Source of the DNA: JBJXHC01 sp046160825
GTDB taxonomy: Bacteria; Bacteroidota; Ignavibacteria; UBA10030; UBA6906
Reading direction: 5' to 3'
DNA: 47,288 nucleotides
Assembly (NCBI GenBank): GCA_046160825.1
Contig: JBJXHC010000064.1
Span: 1 to 47,288 of the forward strand
Part shown: positions 39,965 through 47,288 of the stretch, piece by piece
Layout of the letters: each line of letters starts with the position of its first letter
Numbering within the stretch: the stretch's first letter is position 1
Notes under the pieces: model-generated
What the model was told of the DNA's origin: nothing
The model's database searches: none
The model's input: only the letters and a program-made list of their open reading frames with translations
Made by a program: the position numbers and the translations under genes

Positions 39965-41086
39965 CTACTTCGTTGCAGCCCCTTCGGCCCACACTTCGCG
40001 TGTTTCATATTTCTCGAACAACTGTCCCCAGTGCGTCTCAGCTTTCCATTTCTCAAACACTGCCTTGTCCTTCAGCGGCCAGCGATAGTAATCGTGGTAG
40101 GCCTCGGAGCCAAAAATAAACGCATGTACCATTGGTGTGTGGAAGAAAAGCTTCTGCATACCTTTGAGTGGACCGAACCATGCAAGATTGCCGAACAAGC
40201 TCACACCGTTGTTGCCGACTGTGAATCCCCATGATTCGTTGGAGATGTCTGCTCCGACGATCTCGATGTCCCGCACATCGCCGACGCCAAGTTTGTCTTC
40301 ATGGGCGACCCGAATATATTCGATACTGAGAGGATCGTGCCCCATCATCTTCGCGGCAACAGCGTCGATGGCTACCTGATCAGCGCTGGCCAGGATATAA
40401 TCTTTTACAACAGGGTACATTGTTCGCGGACCGGGACCATTACCCGCGGTTGTCCCATCCATCATCGCAAAGATTCCGGTATGAATCTCCTTCTGAATTG
40501 CCAGAAGGTCAACAAGCGTTTTGTGAATCCACGAATGCGTGTAATGTCGTTTGGTGTTCAGTAATCCGCCGAAGGCATTTTTCATTGCGCCTGTGGTGGT
40601 GGTGTAGATGTGACATTTTACCGTTGGCAGATGAACAATATTCTTCCCGAAGAAGTACTCGGGAATCTTGATCCCTTCTTCATAGATCATGTTCAGTACA
40701 TGCATCTTTTTCTTGGGTTTGTACTCAACCCACTTTATGTCTTCGGGTTTGAAATTAAAAAGGACGGGGATGTTATACTTCTTGAAGATCGGAACGTAGT
40801 TGTTCAGATCCTCGCCTTTGAAAGCATCAGTCACCACAGTTTTGTTCTGAACGCAGGAAATATCAGTAAGCCCGGCTTTCTGTAGAGCGAGGATCGTCCC
40901 CTCCATTTGCCACGGCGTTGTATTTGCCGCCGGAAACGGGAAATGCCAGGAGATATTATCTTTCAGAATGGTTGTTGCACCTTGCTGCAACACTTTGTCC
41001 ATGCCTGCAAGCTCTGCAAGACGCTGGTAATCTTGCAGCACGGTTTCAGGTGTCGTTTTCAGAACCGCTACTTTTGACTTCGCCAT
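39965..41086 (-). CDS. DUF362 domain protein
   Basis: A 373-residue protein of the DUF362 family. The conserved segment reads HLPTVKCHIYTTTTGAMKNAFGGLLNTKRHYTHSWIH, and a second conserved region DYILASADQVAIDAVAAKMMG follows. DUF362 proteins often end in a 4Fe-4S ferredoxin domain, but this one has none. A link to iron-sulfur or electron-transfer enzymes is a family-level guess. It lies 52 bases after the mutase gene and probably shares its transcript; the pairing may be functional or incidental. Confidence 0.8.
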   Translation of the reverse strand: MAKSKVAVLKTTPETVLQDYQRLAELAGMDKVLQQGATTILKDNISWHFPFPAANTTPWQMEGTILALQKAGLTDISCVQNKTVVTDAFKGEDLNNYVPIFKKYNIPVLFNFKPEDIKWVEYKPKKKMHVLNMIYEEGIKIPEYFFGKNIVHLPTVKCHIYTTTTGAMKNAFGGLLNTKRHYTHSWIHKTLVDLLAIQKEIHTGIFAMMDGTTAGNGPGPRTMYPVVKDYILASADQVAIDAVAAKMMGHDPLSIEYIRVAHEDKLGVGDVRDIEIVGADISNESWGFTVGNNGVSLFGNLAWFGPLKGMQKLFFHTPMVHAFIFGSEAYHDYYRWPLKDKAVFEKWKAETHWGQLFEKYETREVWAEGAATK

Positions 41087-41138
41087 GTACTCTCAATCCT
41101 CAACCAAATCCTGCTTCAAAGCGGCAGCCGAGTTCGTC

Positions 41139-42806
41139 CTAAAAGACCGCCACTTCCTCGTGAACGCCGAATACATTTTTCAACCGTCCGCACATTTCGC
41201 CGAGTGTCACGTATGCCCGTGTACACTCCAGCAATTCGGGCATCAGGTTCCTCTCGTCCCTTGCGGCTTGTTCCAGGGCTGAGAGCGTTTGTTCAACCCG
41301 GCCCTGGTTACGGGAATTTCGCACGTCGGCCATCCGCTTCTTTTGCTTTACTTCGACTTCCGGAGAGATAAGGAGAATAGGAATTTCAATTTTTTCATTC
41401 TCCTCTACAAAGTCATTCATCCCGACGATGATCTTTTCCTTTGCGTCAAGTTCGAGCTGGTACCGGTACGCGGCTTCAGCAATCTCTCTTTGGAAGAATC
41501 CCGCCTCAATTGCCGGGATCACACCGCCAAGCGCGTCAATCTTTTCAAAGTAGGCTTCCGCTTCCTTCTCCATCCTATCGGTTAATGCTTCAACAAAATA
41601 ACTACCGCCAAGAGGATCAATGGTGTTCGTTACACCGATTTCATGGGCAATGATCTGCTGTGTGCGAAGTGCGATCTTTACAGCTTTCTCTGACGGTAGG
41701 GCAAGCGTTTCGTCCATGGAATTTGTATGAAGCGACTGCGTTCCCCCAAGCACGCCTGCCAATGCCTGAAATGCCGTCCGCACGATGTTGTTCTCCGGCT
41801 GTTGCGCTGTGAGTGTGCATCCGGCCGTCTGCGTATGAAAACGGAGCGTCCATGACTTGTGACTCTTTGCTCCGTACTTGTCTTTCATGCGTCTTGCCCA
41901 TATCCGCCGGGCTGCGCGAAACTTTGCAATCTCTTCGAAGAAGTCGAGATGGGAATTGAAGAAGAACGAAAGCCGCGGCGCAAAATCATCGACATCCATC
42001 CCGCGCTCAATCCCGGCTTCCACATAAGCAAAACCGTTGGCAAGCGTAAACGCCAGCTCCTGTACCGAGGTGGATCCCGCCTCACGGATATGGTAGCCGC
42101 TCACCGAGATCGGGTTCCACTGAGGCATTTCTTTCGCGCAATACTCCACCATGTCGGTCACGATACGCATTGATGGATGCGGCGGATAGATCCATTCCTT
42201 CTGGGCGATGTATTCTTTGAGGATGTCTGCCTGGATTGTTCCCCGAAGATCCTTTGCCTTCCCTCCCTGTTTCTCGGCAACAGCAATATAAAAAGCAAGC
42301 ATCATCGCAGCAGGGGCGTTGATCGTCATCGAAGTGGAGATGTCTTTCAGACTGATTCCCTTGAACAATACCTCCATGTCCGCGAGAGAGCTCACCGCCA
42401 CGCCACAAATTCCAACCTCACCCCTGGAAACCTCATCATCGCAATCGACACCCATAAGGGTGGGAAGATCAAACGCTACAGATAAGCCCGTCTGACCATG
42501 GCTCAGGAGATAGTGGTAGCGTTCGTTGGTATCCTCGGGCGTACCGAATCCGGCAAACTGACGCATGGTCCATGGTTTGCCACGGTACATGTTGTGGTGG
42601 ATGCCACGTGTGTAGGGAAACTCTCCGGGGAAACCGATATCCGAGAGGAAGTTAATATCGGCAACGTCTTCAGGTGTGTAGAGCGGCTCAATAAGCGCTC
42701 CGCTGACCGTGGTAAATTTCGTTTGGAGCTTGCGGGCTGACTTTGCTGCATTCGCCGTCCATGCTTTCTTTTCCGACTTGATCTTATCCAGGCCGTTGGT
42801 GCTCAT
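41139..42806 (-). CDS. mcmA: Methylmalonyl-CoA mutase, large (catalytic) subunit without B12 domain
   Basis: The 555-residue protein is the acyl-CoA-mutase TIM-barrel subunit that interconverts methylmalonyl-CoA and succinyl-CoA. Family marks include YTRGIHHNMYRGKPWTMRQFAGFGTPEDTNERYHYLL, GLSVAFDLPTLMG, TSMTINAPA, and RFHTQTAGCTLTAQQPENNIVRTA. The B12-binding DxHxxG domain is absent, so a separate small subunit must be encoded elsewhere (archaeal/McmA-McmB type). RBS GGAG lies just before ATG 42806. It points to propionate or odd-chain/branched-chain metabolism. Confidence 0.92.
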   Translation of the reverse strand: MSTNGLDKIKSEKKAWTANAAKSARKLQTKFTTVSGALIEPLYTPEDVADINFLSDIGFPGEFPYTRGIHHNMYRGKPWTMRQFAGFGTPEDTNERYHYLLSHGQTGLSVAFDLPTLMGVDCDDEVSRGEVGICGVAVSSLADMEVLFKGISLKDISTSMTINAPAAMMLAFYIAVAEKQGGKAKDLRGTIQADILKEYIAQKEWIYPPHPSMRIVTDMVEYCAKEMPQWNPISVSGYHIREAGSTSVQELAFTLANGFAYVEAGIERGMDVDDFAPRLSFFFNSHLDFFEEIAKFRAARRIWARRMKDKYGAKSHKSWTLRFHTQTAGCTLTAQQPENNIVRTAFQALAGVLGGTQSLHTNSMDETLALPSEKAVKIALRTQQIIAHEIGVTNTIDPLGGSYFVEALTDRMEKEAEAYFEKIDALGGVIPAIEAGFFQREIAEAAYRYQLELDAKEKIIVGMNDFVEENEKIEIPILLISPEVEVKQKKRMADVRNSRNQGRVEQTLSALEQAARDERNLMPELLECTRAYVTLGEMCGRLKNVFGVHEEVAVF

Positions 42807-42852
42807 TGCTAGCTCCGATGATTACGTGAACTTCCAATGCAACAAAACTGGC

Positions 42853-42884
42853 TTAAGTTAATAGATTTGGGGGAGGGATTCAAG
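42853..42884 (-). promoter_or_regulatory. Candidate -33/-7 promoter for the mcmA unit
   Basis: Minus strand: CTTG (42884-42881), 20-nt spacer, TAACTTAA (42860-42853). A start near 42847 gives a leader of about 40 bases with the Shine-Dalgarno GGAG close to the ATG. Confidence 0.45.
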
Positions 42885-42894
42885 GCGTGTGCAC

Positions 42895-43008
42895 GGCAGA
42901 AGATTTCCTTGAACCAAGCTTGACCTAAGGCAAGAAGACCTTCACCTCCGCGGCAGAAGGTTTCCTTGAACCAAGCTTGACCTAAGGCAAGGAGACCTTC
43001 ATCTCTGC
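42895..43008 (-). repeat. Tandem REP-like palindromes (copies A and B) downstream of the RAYT gene
   Basis: Two 57-base units (42895-42951 and 42952-43008), differing at about four positions. Each can fold as a 13-base imperfect stem, GAAGGTTTCCTTG with CAAGGAGACCTTC, around a 19-base loop containing AAGCTT. Arms: 42899-42911 with 42931-42943, and 42956-42968 with 42988-43000. The stop codon of the Y1 transposase (42999-43001) lies at the end of copy B's right arm. Confidence 0.8.
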
Positions 43009-43604
43009 TCATCGGCGATGTTATACAACATTTGTCGAACGCTTTCGATATCAACAATTCCCAAGCGGACAAACTCAGCGTACTCATGCGGAGGGGGCAG
43101 AAGGTTTCCTTGAACCCGGCTTGCTCCTTGACCAAGGAAGCCTTCATCGAAGCCAACATGTCGGCGAAAATCAGACCATAGCCACTCCTCCGGCGACTTT
43201 ACCAAACCAGCGCGCACAGGATTCAAGTGGATGTAGCGGGCCACCCGGACGACGCCCTCCAAGGTTGGAATGAACACATACCGATACGGTCCCTGAAACA
43301 CGTGGCCGATATGCCCATAGCGGACATTGTGTCGTTTTGCCGTTGACGTCCCCAAAGACTCCATCATCTTCGGGATGCTGCCGCCCGTCCGTTGAACCAC
43401 AAGCAAGTGGAAATGGTTTGCCATGACCACGTATGCAACAAGGGTCACCCCGTTTTTTGCACTTGACGCATTAAGCTTCACGAGGAATGCACTGTAGTCA
43501 GACGTGTCATGGAAAATGGTCTGCCGATTGTTCCCGCGGTTGTAGATGTGATACGGCTCGTTGCTGACTATCGGTTCTTGTCGATCCATATTCGGGGGGA
43601 TCAC
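42999..43604 (-). CDS. REP-associated tyrosine transposase (RAYT, Y1 family)
   Basis: The 201-residue Y1-type transposase of the HUH class has the metal-binding HFH (64-66, in VVMANHFHLLV), the likely catalytic Tyr 124 in ARYIHLNPVRAGLV, and the N-terminal YHIYNRGNNR. Such single-copy domesticated enzymes move or maintain REP palindromes. Related palindromes flank the gene on both sides and one lies inside it. GTG 43604 is the first start; ATG 43589 is an alternative. Mobility in this genome is not shown. Confidence 0.88.
   Translation of the reverse strand: MIPPNMDRQEPIVSNEPYHIYNRGNNRQTIFHDTSDYSAFLVKLNASSAKNGVTLVAYVVMANHFHLLVVQRTGGSIPKMMESLGTSTAKRHNVRYGHIGHVFQGPYRYVFIPTLEGVVRVARYIHLNPVRAGLVKSPEEWLWSDFRRHVGFDEGFLGQGASRVQGNLLPPPHEYAEFVRLGIVDIESVRQMLYNIADEQR
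43100..43145 (-). repeat. REP-like palindrome (copy C) inside the RAYT coding sequence
   Basis: Arms GAAGGTTTCCTTG (43100-43112) and CAAGGAAGCCTTC (43133-43145) around a 20-base loop, matching copies A and B in the arms. In the transposase frame it encodes residues near 154-169 (EGFLGQGASRVQGNLL), C-terminal to the catalytic region. Confidence 0.75.
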
Positions 43605-43636
43605 TGGAGAAGGCGTTGAATGCTCGCTGGTCTGTT

Positions 43637-43704
43637 GAAGGTTCCCTTGTACTGGGTTGAACCTCTGATCAAAGAAACCTTCTTCTCAGGTCAAGGAAAC
43701 CTTC
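43637..43704 (+). repeat. REP-like palindrome cluster (copy D) upstream of the RAYT gene
   Basis: Arm GAAGGTTCCCTTG (43637-43649) pairs with CAAAGAAACCTTC (43670-43682), and a further right arm CAAGGAAACCTTC lies at 43692-43704. The latter is the perfect complement of GAAGGTTTCCTTG found in copies B and C. It ends 9 bases before the stop codon of the next gene. Confidence 0.7.
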
Positions 43705-43712
43705 ACGCTGTT

Positions 43713-45707
43713 CTACCTCTGCCCCAACTCCGCAGGCACGTCTTGATATGTTGCCTGGAGCACTTCCTTGGTGTCCAAATTCTGTACCCATGCAACGACG
43801 GCGAGATTGGAACGACTGAGGTTCTTCGGCTGACCTCTCCACGATGTGAAAGGTCCCCGGTTCTTTTGCCACGATGGTTGAGTTGAAGGATTGTTCATAA
43901 GATCCTGGATACTCTTTTCCACTTCAGGGAGATTAATCGTTCGGGAGAGGGTCACATTTTTTTTATCGAGAGGAACAGGTACGCCACCAGCGCCTTCTAT
44001 GAGTTTCCGAACGGCAAAGATGTGTTTTGGAATACCATTACTGCCGGTGTACTCAACCGATTTCTCCACAAGCGCAATGTGGAGCACATGGTTCGTACTT
44101 GCAACCAGGTTCTCATTTGGGGCAATGCTGACGCCGATGGTGACATCATCTGCGCCATGCTTCACGGTGAGCGAGATGTCCACTTGTGGTTTTGCCGATT
44201 CGAATTTCCGGATTGCGTACTGATACACGCTGAACCTGTTCTTTGCCACCACCTTCGGTCCGCCGCCGAGAAGGGATTCACGTCCCTCGAATACTGCGGT
44301 CGGCGTTCCATCTCCACTATACCAATTGTATCTCTCCCACGATTCGTTTGTCGTCATCGGGTCTGGACCGGGAACGTGAACATGATATTCAACAATGGCT
44401 AACACACTTCTCGGATAATATTCGCTGAGTGCATCGAATGCAATATCGGAACTCGCGCACGGACCGCAATCAGCACCGGTGAACAACTCGGCAAGAATCA
44501 CTTTCCCTGTCGGCGTCGTCTGTTTGCCGTAGTGACCCGCATGAAATTCCGCTCCCTCCTTCTTCAATGAATCAAGCGTTGCGGCAATGCCATCGGTTGA
44601 TCCGTATTCTTTCGCATATAATGGCTCAAGCTTACTCCTAATCTCAGGCGGATTGAGTGCTATCAGGCCATCCAAGTATGCACCTATGGCTTTTTCTGTA
44701 TTACTAGTATTTTCATAAATGGTGCCGAGTGTCAGCCAGTATTTTGATTCGTACGGAGATGCAAGTTCGCGGATGGAGACCAGGATTTCCAACGCCTCCT
44801 GCTCATCATTGTCAGCAGCAAGAACCGTCGCGAGGCGTTGTTTGAAATTCACCACGTCTTCCACCGGAGAGCTTTCGTTGAGCGATCCATTTGCCTCTGT
44901 TGCCCATTGTCGAGCCGTCTTCACATCAACACCGAGGTCTGCCATGAATGCCGCCGCCCGACTTCGCATAGCAATCAGCTTTGCTCCCTGCAATGTATCG
45001 GTAAAGGATCGCACCACGGAGGTGATGATACTTTTCTTCAGTTCATCACGCTTTGCTTGATCCGGTTCCTCTTCTTCAGACCACTGAAGAAACTTTCCAC
45101 GGTATTCTATTCCCGCATCCACAAAAAGGGCTCTTGCCACTGTGGACAGTGCTTCGCGCCTCTTTCCATTTGCGTATTCAAACAGCGCAAGGTGGGTCAG
45201 AAACTCCTGATCGTCCTCGTTCCCTTTGATTGCGATGCGCTGCAACTCTTCGGCTTCAGCATGTCTTCCCAATCGGTAGAACGTATACGCCCGCGTGTCC
45301 CGGATACCACTGAGCTGGCGCGAGTTCAATTGCTTTGCCAGCTCCTCTGCACGTGTCGCGTATGCAAGAGCGGAATCCAGCCCCATACCCTTTTCCGCCA
45401 ACGCCCAGGCAATGCGGTTGTACGGACTCATGCGTGAATCAGGCGGAAGTGTTTCAAGGTACTTGTGTGCGGCATCCAATGCCGACTGTTCATTCCCTTT
45501 GTCTTTGTGCAAGGTGAAGAGTTGATCGTAGCTTCTTCCCTTCAACTTGCTTTCAGGGTACTGCTTGACGAGTTCCTCCAGAGCTTTCAGTTTCTCGTCC
45601 GGGTTCTGGATGGCTGTTGCAGCACGGAATGCCGCGCTATCCTGCTGTGCCTCAGAGACATTGAAGACCAACAGAGCGGCCAGTATAACCAACGACACGT
45701 GTTTCAT
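43713..45707 (-). CDS. Secreted TPR protein with Omp28/thioredoxin-like CxxC domain
   Basis: The 664-residue exported protein has a signal peptide (1-20, cleaved after SEA). About 20 TPR-like helices follow, up to residue 385. Next comes a thioredoxin-like/Omp28 region with CGPC-type motif ELFTGADCGPCASSDIAF (Cys 414 and 417) and a DGTPTAVFEG loop, then a C-terminal beta-rich domain. Omp28-like domains are found in Bacteroidota outer-membrane or periplasmic proteins. The CxxC suggests thiol redox activity, but no substrate can be assigned. It lies six bases after the DsbD-N-like gene, so the pair likely works together. Confidence 0.75.
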   Translation of the reverse strand: MKHVSLVILAALLVFNVSEAQQDSAAFRAATAIQNPDEKLKALEELVKQYPESKLKGRSYDQLFTLHKDKGNEQSALDAAHKYLETLPPDSRMSPYNRIAWALAEKGMGLDSALAYATRAEELAKQLNSRQLSGIRDTRAYTFYRLGRHAEAEELQRIAIKGNEDDQEFLTHLALFEYANGKRREALSTVARALFVDAGIEYRGKFLQWSEEEEPDQAKRDELKKSIITSVVRSFTDTLQGAKLIAMRSRAAAFMADLGVDVKTARQWATEANGSLNESSPVEDVVNFKQRLATVLAADNDEQEALEILVSIRELASPYESKYWLTLGTIYENTSNTEKAIGAYLDGLIALNPPEIRSKLEPLYAKEYGSTDGIAATLDSLKKEGAEFHAGHYGKQTTPTGKVILAELFTGADCGPCASSDIAFDALSEYYPRSVLAIVEYHVHVPGPDPMTTNESWERYNWYSGDGTPTAVFEGRESLLGGGPKVVAKNRFSVYQYAIRKFESAKPQVDISLTVKHGADDVTIGVSIAPNENLVASTNHVLHIALVEKSVEYTGSNGIPKHIFAVRKLIEGAGGVPVPLDKKNVTLSRTINLPEVEKSIQDLMNNPSTQPSWQKNRGPFTSWRGQPKNLSRSNLAVVAWVQNLDTKEVLQATYQDVPAELGQR

Positions 45708-45713
45708 ATCCGG

Positions 45714-46268
45714 TTACCTTTCGTTTTCGTCGAACAACTCCTGATTGATAAGTGAGACATCCTCCAGCTTGTCAACAACCGTCAATGGAAGATCAAATTG
45801 CACCGCGGTGGGCGCAAGACACACCTCGTTACTGCATGCCTGATAACGGAGTTCAAGCGGAATGGTATGTTTTCCCGGACTGGCATCAAGTGCCACCTTG
45901 AAGTGCAACATGATCTTGATCGTTCCTTCATACACTTCAAGTGGTGTTTCAGAAAAATCCAGGGCTTGCTCGAAGGCCGGCGGATACTTCATGCTCACAA
46001 GCTCCACTCCCTCCGTCCGCTCCATCTCCACCGACGTTGCGATAAACCCTTCAACGTTCGGGATGTACGAATTAATGTGCCACCCCTCGTCGATACTCAC
46101 AATCAACATCGCCCGGCATTCAGTTCCGGGAAGAACTCCGTCTTTCGAGAGAAGGAGTTTCACCGTCAACTTGTCTTCCACTCCTCGAGGCTGAGTGTCG
46201 GTGATCTGTGCGTACGATGACGTCCATAGCAGCAGGACAACCATGGGAATAGTGAACATTGTTTTCAT
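45714..46268 (-). CDS. Stand-alone DsbD N-terminal-like (thiol-disulfide) protein
   Basis: A 184-residue exported protein with a signal peptide (1-20) and an immunoglobulin-like beta domain that matches the N-terminal domain of DsbD. It has GWHINSYIPNVEGFIATSVEME and the YQACSNEVCLAP motif with the redox Cys pair 145/150. DsbD's membrane and C-terminal thioredoxin domains are absent. It may pass electrons to the CxxC protein encoded next. ATG 46268 has GGAGAG upstream, and it follows mutL by 27 bases. Confidence 0.75.
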   Translation of the reverse strand: MKTMFTIPMVVLLLWTSSYAQITDTQPRGVEDKLTVKLLLSKDGVLPGTECRAMLIVSIDEGWHINSYIPNVEGFIATSVEMERTEGVELVSMKYPPAFEQALDFSETPLEVYEGTIKIMLHFKVALDASPGKHTIPLELRYQACSNEVCLAPTAVQFDLPLTVVDKLEDVSLINQELFDENER

Positions 46269-46295
46269 ACGAGTCTCTCCTCAAAATGTTTATAC

Positions 46296-47288
46296 CTACG
46301 TTCTTCCGAATCTCCTATCCAACTCTTCTATGGAGATTTTCAGAACAACCGGCCGCCCGTGTGGACATACGTAAGGAATTTTTGTTTTGAAGAGCTGGTC
46401 CAGCAAGGACCGCATCTCCGGTTCGCTGAGAGGATCGCCAGCCTTGATTGCCGCTTTGCAGGAATAGGTCTTTGCCACATTGTCGCGTACATCAATAACG
46501 CCGTGCTGGAGGTTCTCCTTGTACAGTCCGAGAATGTCTTGCAGAACCTGAACCTCCGCGCCGGGCTTGAGATCGGGCGGCACTCCCTCAATGGCGATGG
46601 TATTCTTGCCAAATGGCTTTATCTGGAAACCGAGCCGACCGAGATACGATTCAAGTTCGAGGGCAAGCGCGTAGTCCGACGGCGGTAACAAGATCGTTCG
46701 CGGGAACAATAATTGCTGGGAAGCCGGCATCCCTGATTCGAAGCGGGCCAGTGCGCGTTCATACAAGACACGCTCATGGGCAACGTGCTGATCGATGACC
46801 ATCAAGCCGTTGTCTATCTGGACGATAATATATTTATTATGAACCTGCCAGACGAGAGATGGATTGAAATATGTCGGAGCATCAGCAAATGATTGGGGCT
46901 GGGAAGACTGACGCGTGGTCGTGTCGTCATTCGGGCGAAGAAGCCGGTCGTTCATTTCACCGCCGCTACCGAAGAGAGGCGTTCTTTCCTCACGATGCGG
47001 CAGCGCTTCGAACGTTGGTGCCTTCATCGTGGCCTGGTCAACCCCATAATCTCCGAACGGCGTGTGTTGCCGCTGCGTGAACCTGAGTCCGAACCCGTCG
47101 TTATCGGCACTGCCACCCGTTACCGAAGCCGATGGGATGAGGTCGTTGGTCGAAAGCGTGCGGCGGACAAGAGTCGAGATGAACCGGTAGATGGATTGTT
47201 CGTCTTCGAACTTTGCCTCCATTTTGGATGGATGGACGTTGACATCCACACGATGGGGATCGATGTCAATGAACAGGAGGAAAAATGG
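46296..47288 (-). CDS. mutL: DNA mismatch repair protein MutL, 5' part outside window
   Basis: The frame is open to the right edge, so the N-terminal ATPase start is missing; about 330 residues are seen. The visible part begins with PFFLLFIDIDPHRVDVNVHPSKMEAKF, the end of the ATPase domain. A linker follows, then the C-terminal dimer/endonuclease domain: DQHVAHERVLYE (DQHA(x)2E(x)4E with Val for Ala), SCKAAIKAGD, CPHGRP and the terminal FGRT. These are the motifs of endonuclease-type MutL, which nicks DNA in organisms without MutH. Confidence 0.94.
   Translation of the reverse strand, partial: PFFLLFIDIDPHRVDVNVHPSKMEAKFEDEQSIYRFISTLVRRTLSTNDLIPSASVTGGSADNDGFGLRFTQRQHTPFGDYGVDQATMKAPTFEALPHREERTPLFGSGGEMNDRLLRPNDDTTTRQSSQPQSFADAPTYFNPSLVWQVHNKYIIVQIDNGLMVIDQHVAHERVLYERALARFESGMPASQQLLFPRTILLPPSDYALALELESYLGRLGFQIKPFGKNTIAIEGVPPDLKPGAEVQVLQDILGLYKENLQHGVIDVRDNVAKTYSCKAAIKAGDPLSEPEMRSLLDQLFKTKIPYVCPHGRPVVLKISIEELDRRFGRT

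Noticed and set aside
42809..43159. A 116-residue minus-strand frame reading through the REP copies
   Set aside because: It is the translation of the tandem repeat and of the overlap with the transposase gene; repeated EGLLALGQAWFKE comes from the palindromes.

Overview
The window is a dense bacterial chromosome segment with nearly all short intergenic gaps. I see no tRNA, rRNA, CRISPR array or prophage. It most likely comes from the Bacteroidota/Chlorobiota side of the tree, near Ignavibacteria or Kapabacteria. The clues are a secreted protein with a type IX secretion C-terminal sorting domain (NYPNPFNPTT type), a bacillithiol ligase (BshC), a long-N-terminus IF-2, and promoters that fit the Bacteroidetes -33/-7 pattern. 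Start-codon use is mixed (ATG, GTG, TTG). This placement is inference from gene content.

Layout. 1-3029: end of a GT9 glycosyltransferase, a GT87-like membrane glycosyltransferase and a membrane-anchored metallophosphoesterase. 3085-5287: a radical SAM protein and a small methyltransferase, each with its own promoter. 5348-8508: a compact nucleoside salvage operon (cytidine deaminase, thymidine kinase, CNT nucleoside transporter, purine nucleoside phosphorylase). 8531-20979 (minus): one apparent 12.4 kb respiratory operon. It starts with a Rieske protein with a Pro/Ala-rich tail, a split cytochrome b and an eight-heme membrane cytochrome c that takes the place of cytochrome c1. It continues with a cupredoxin-like protein and an A-type cytochrome oxidase (I, III, IV, two small membrane proteins, II), and ends with heme A synthase, heme O synthase and DUF420. 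Subunit I lacks the K-channel lysine. 21430-24579: bshC and, convergent to it, the T9SS-sorted protein.

24694-33709 (minus): the rimP-nusA-infB-rbfA-truB-ribF-rpsO-pnp translation/RNA block, with an intrinsic-terminator-like hairpin in the leader between a candidate promoter and rimP. 33850-38096 (minus): thioesterase, threonine aldolase, apolipoprotein N-acyltransferase, PAP2 phosphatase and a small membrane protein. 38195-38958 (minus): acylphosphatase and ispF; ispF has no ATG/GTG/TTG start. 39006-42806 (minus): EamA transporter, DUF362 protein and methylmalonyl-CoA mutase large subunit. 42895-43704: a REP-like repeat cluster around and inside a Y1 (RAYT) transposase. 43713-47288 (minus): a TPR/Omp28 thiol-redox-like secreted protein, a DsbD-N-like protein and mutL (cut by the window edge).

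The most general result is a shared promoter architecture. Eight transcription-unit starts carry (G/C)TTG, exactly 20 nt, then TAnnTT, on both strands. A ninth (bshC) has TTTG-N19-TATATTTT. These sites fix several gene starts and define the operons given here.
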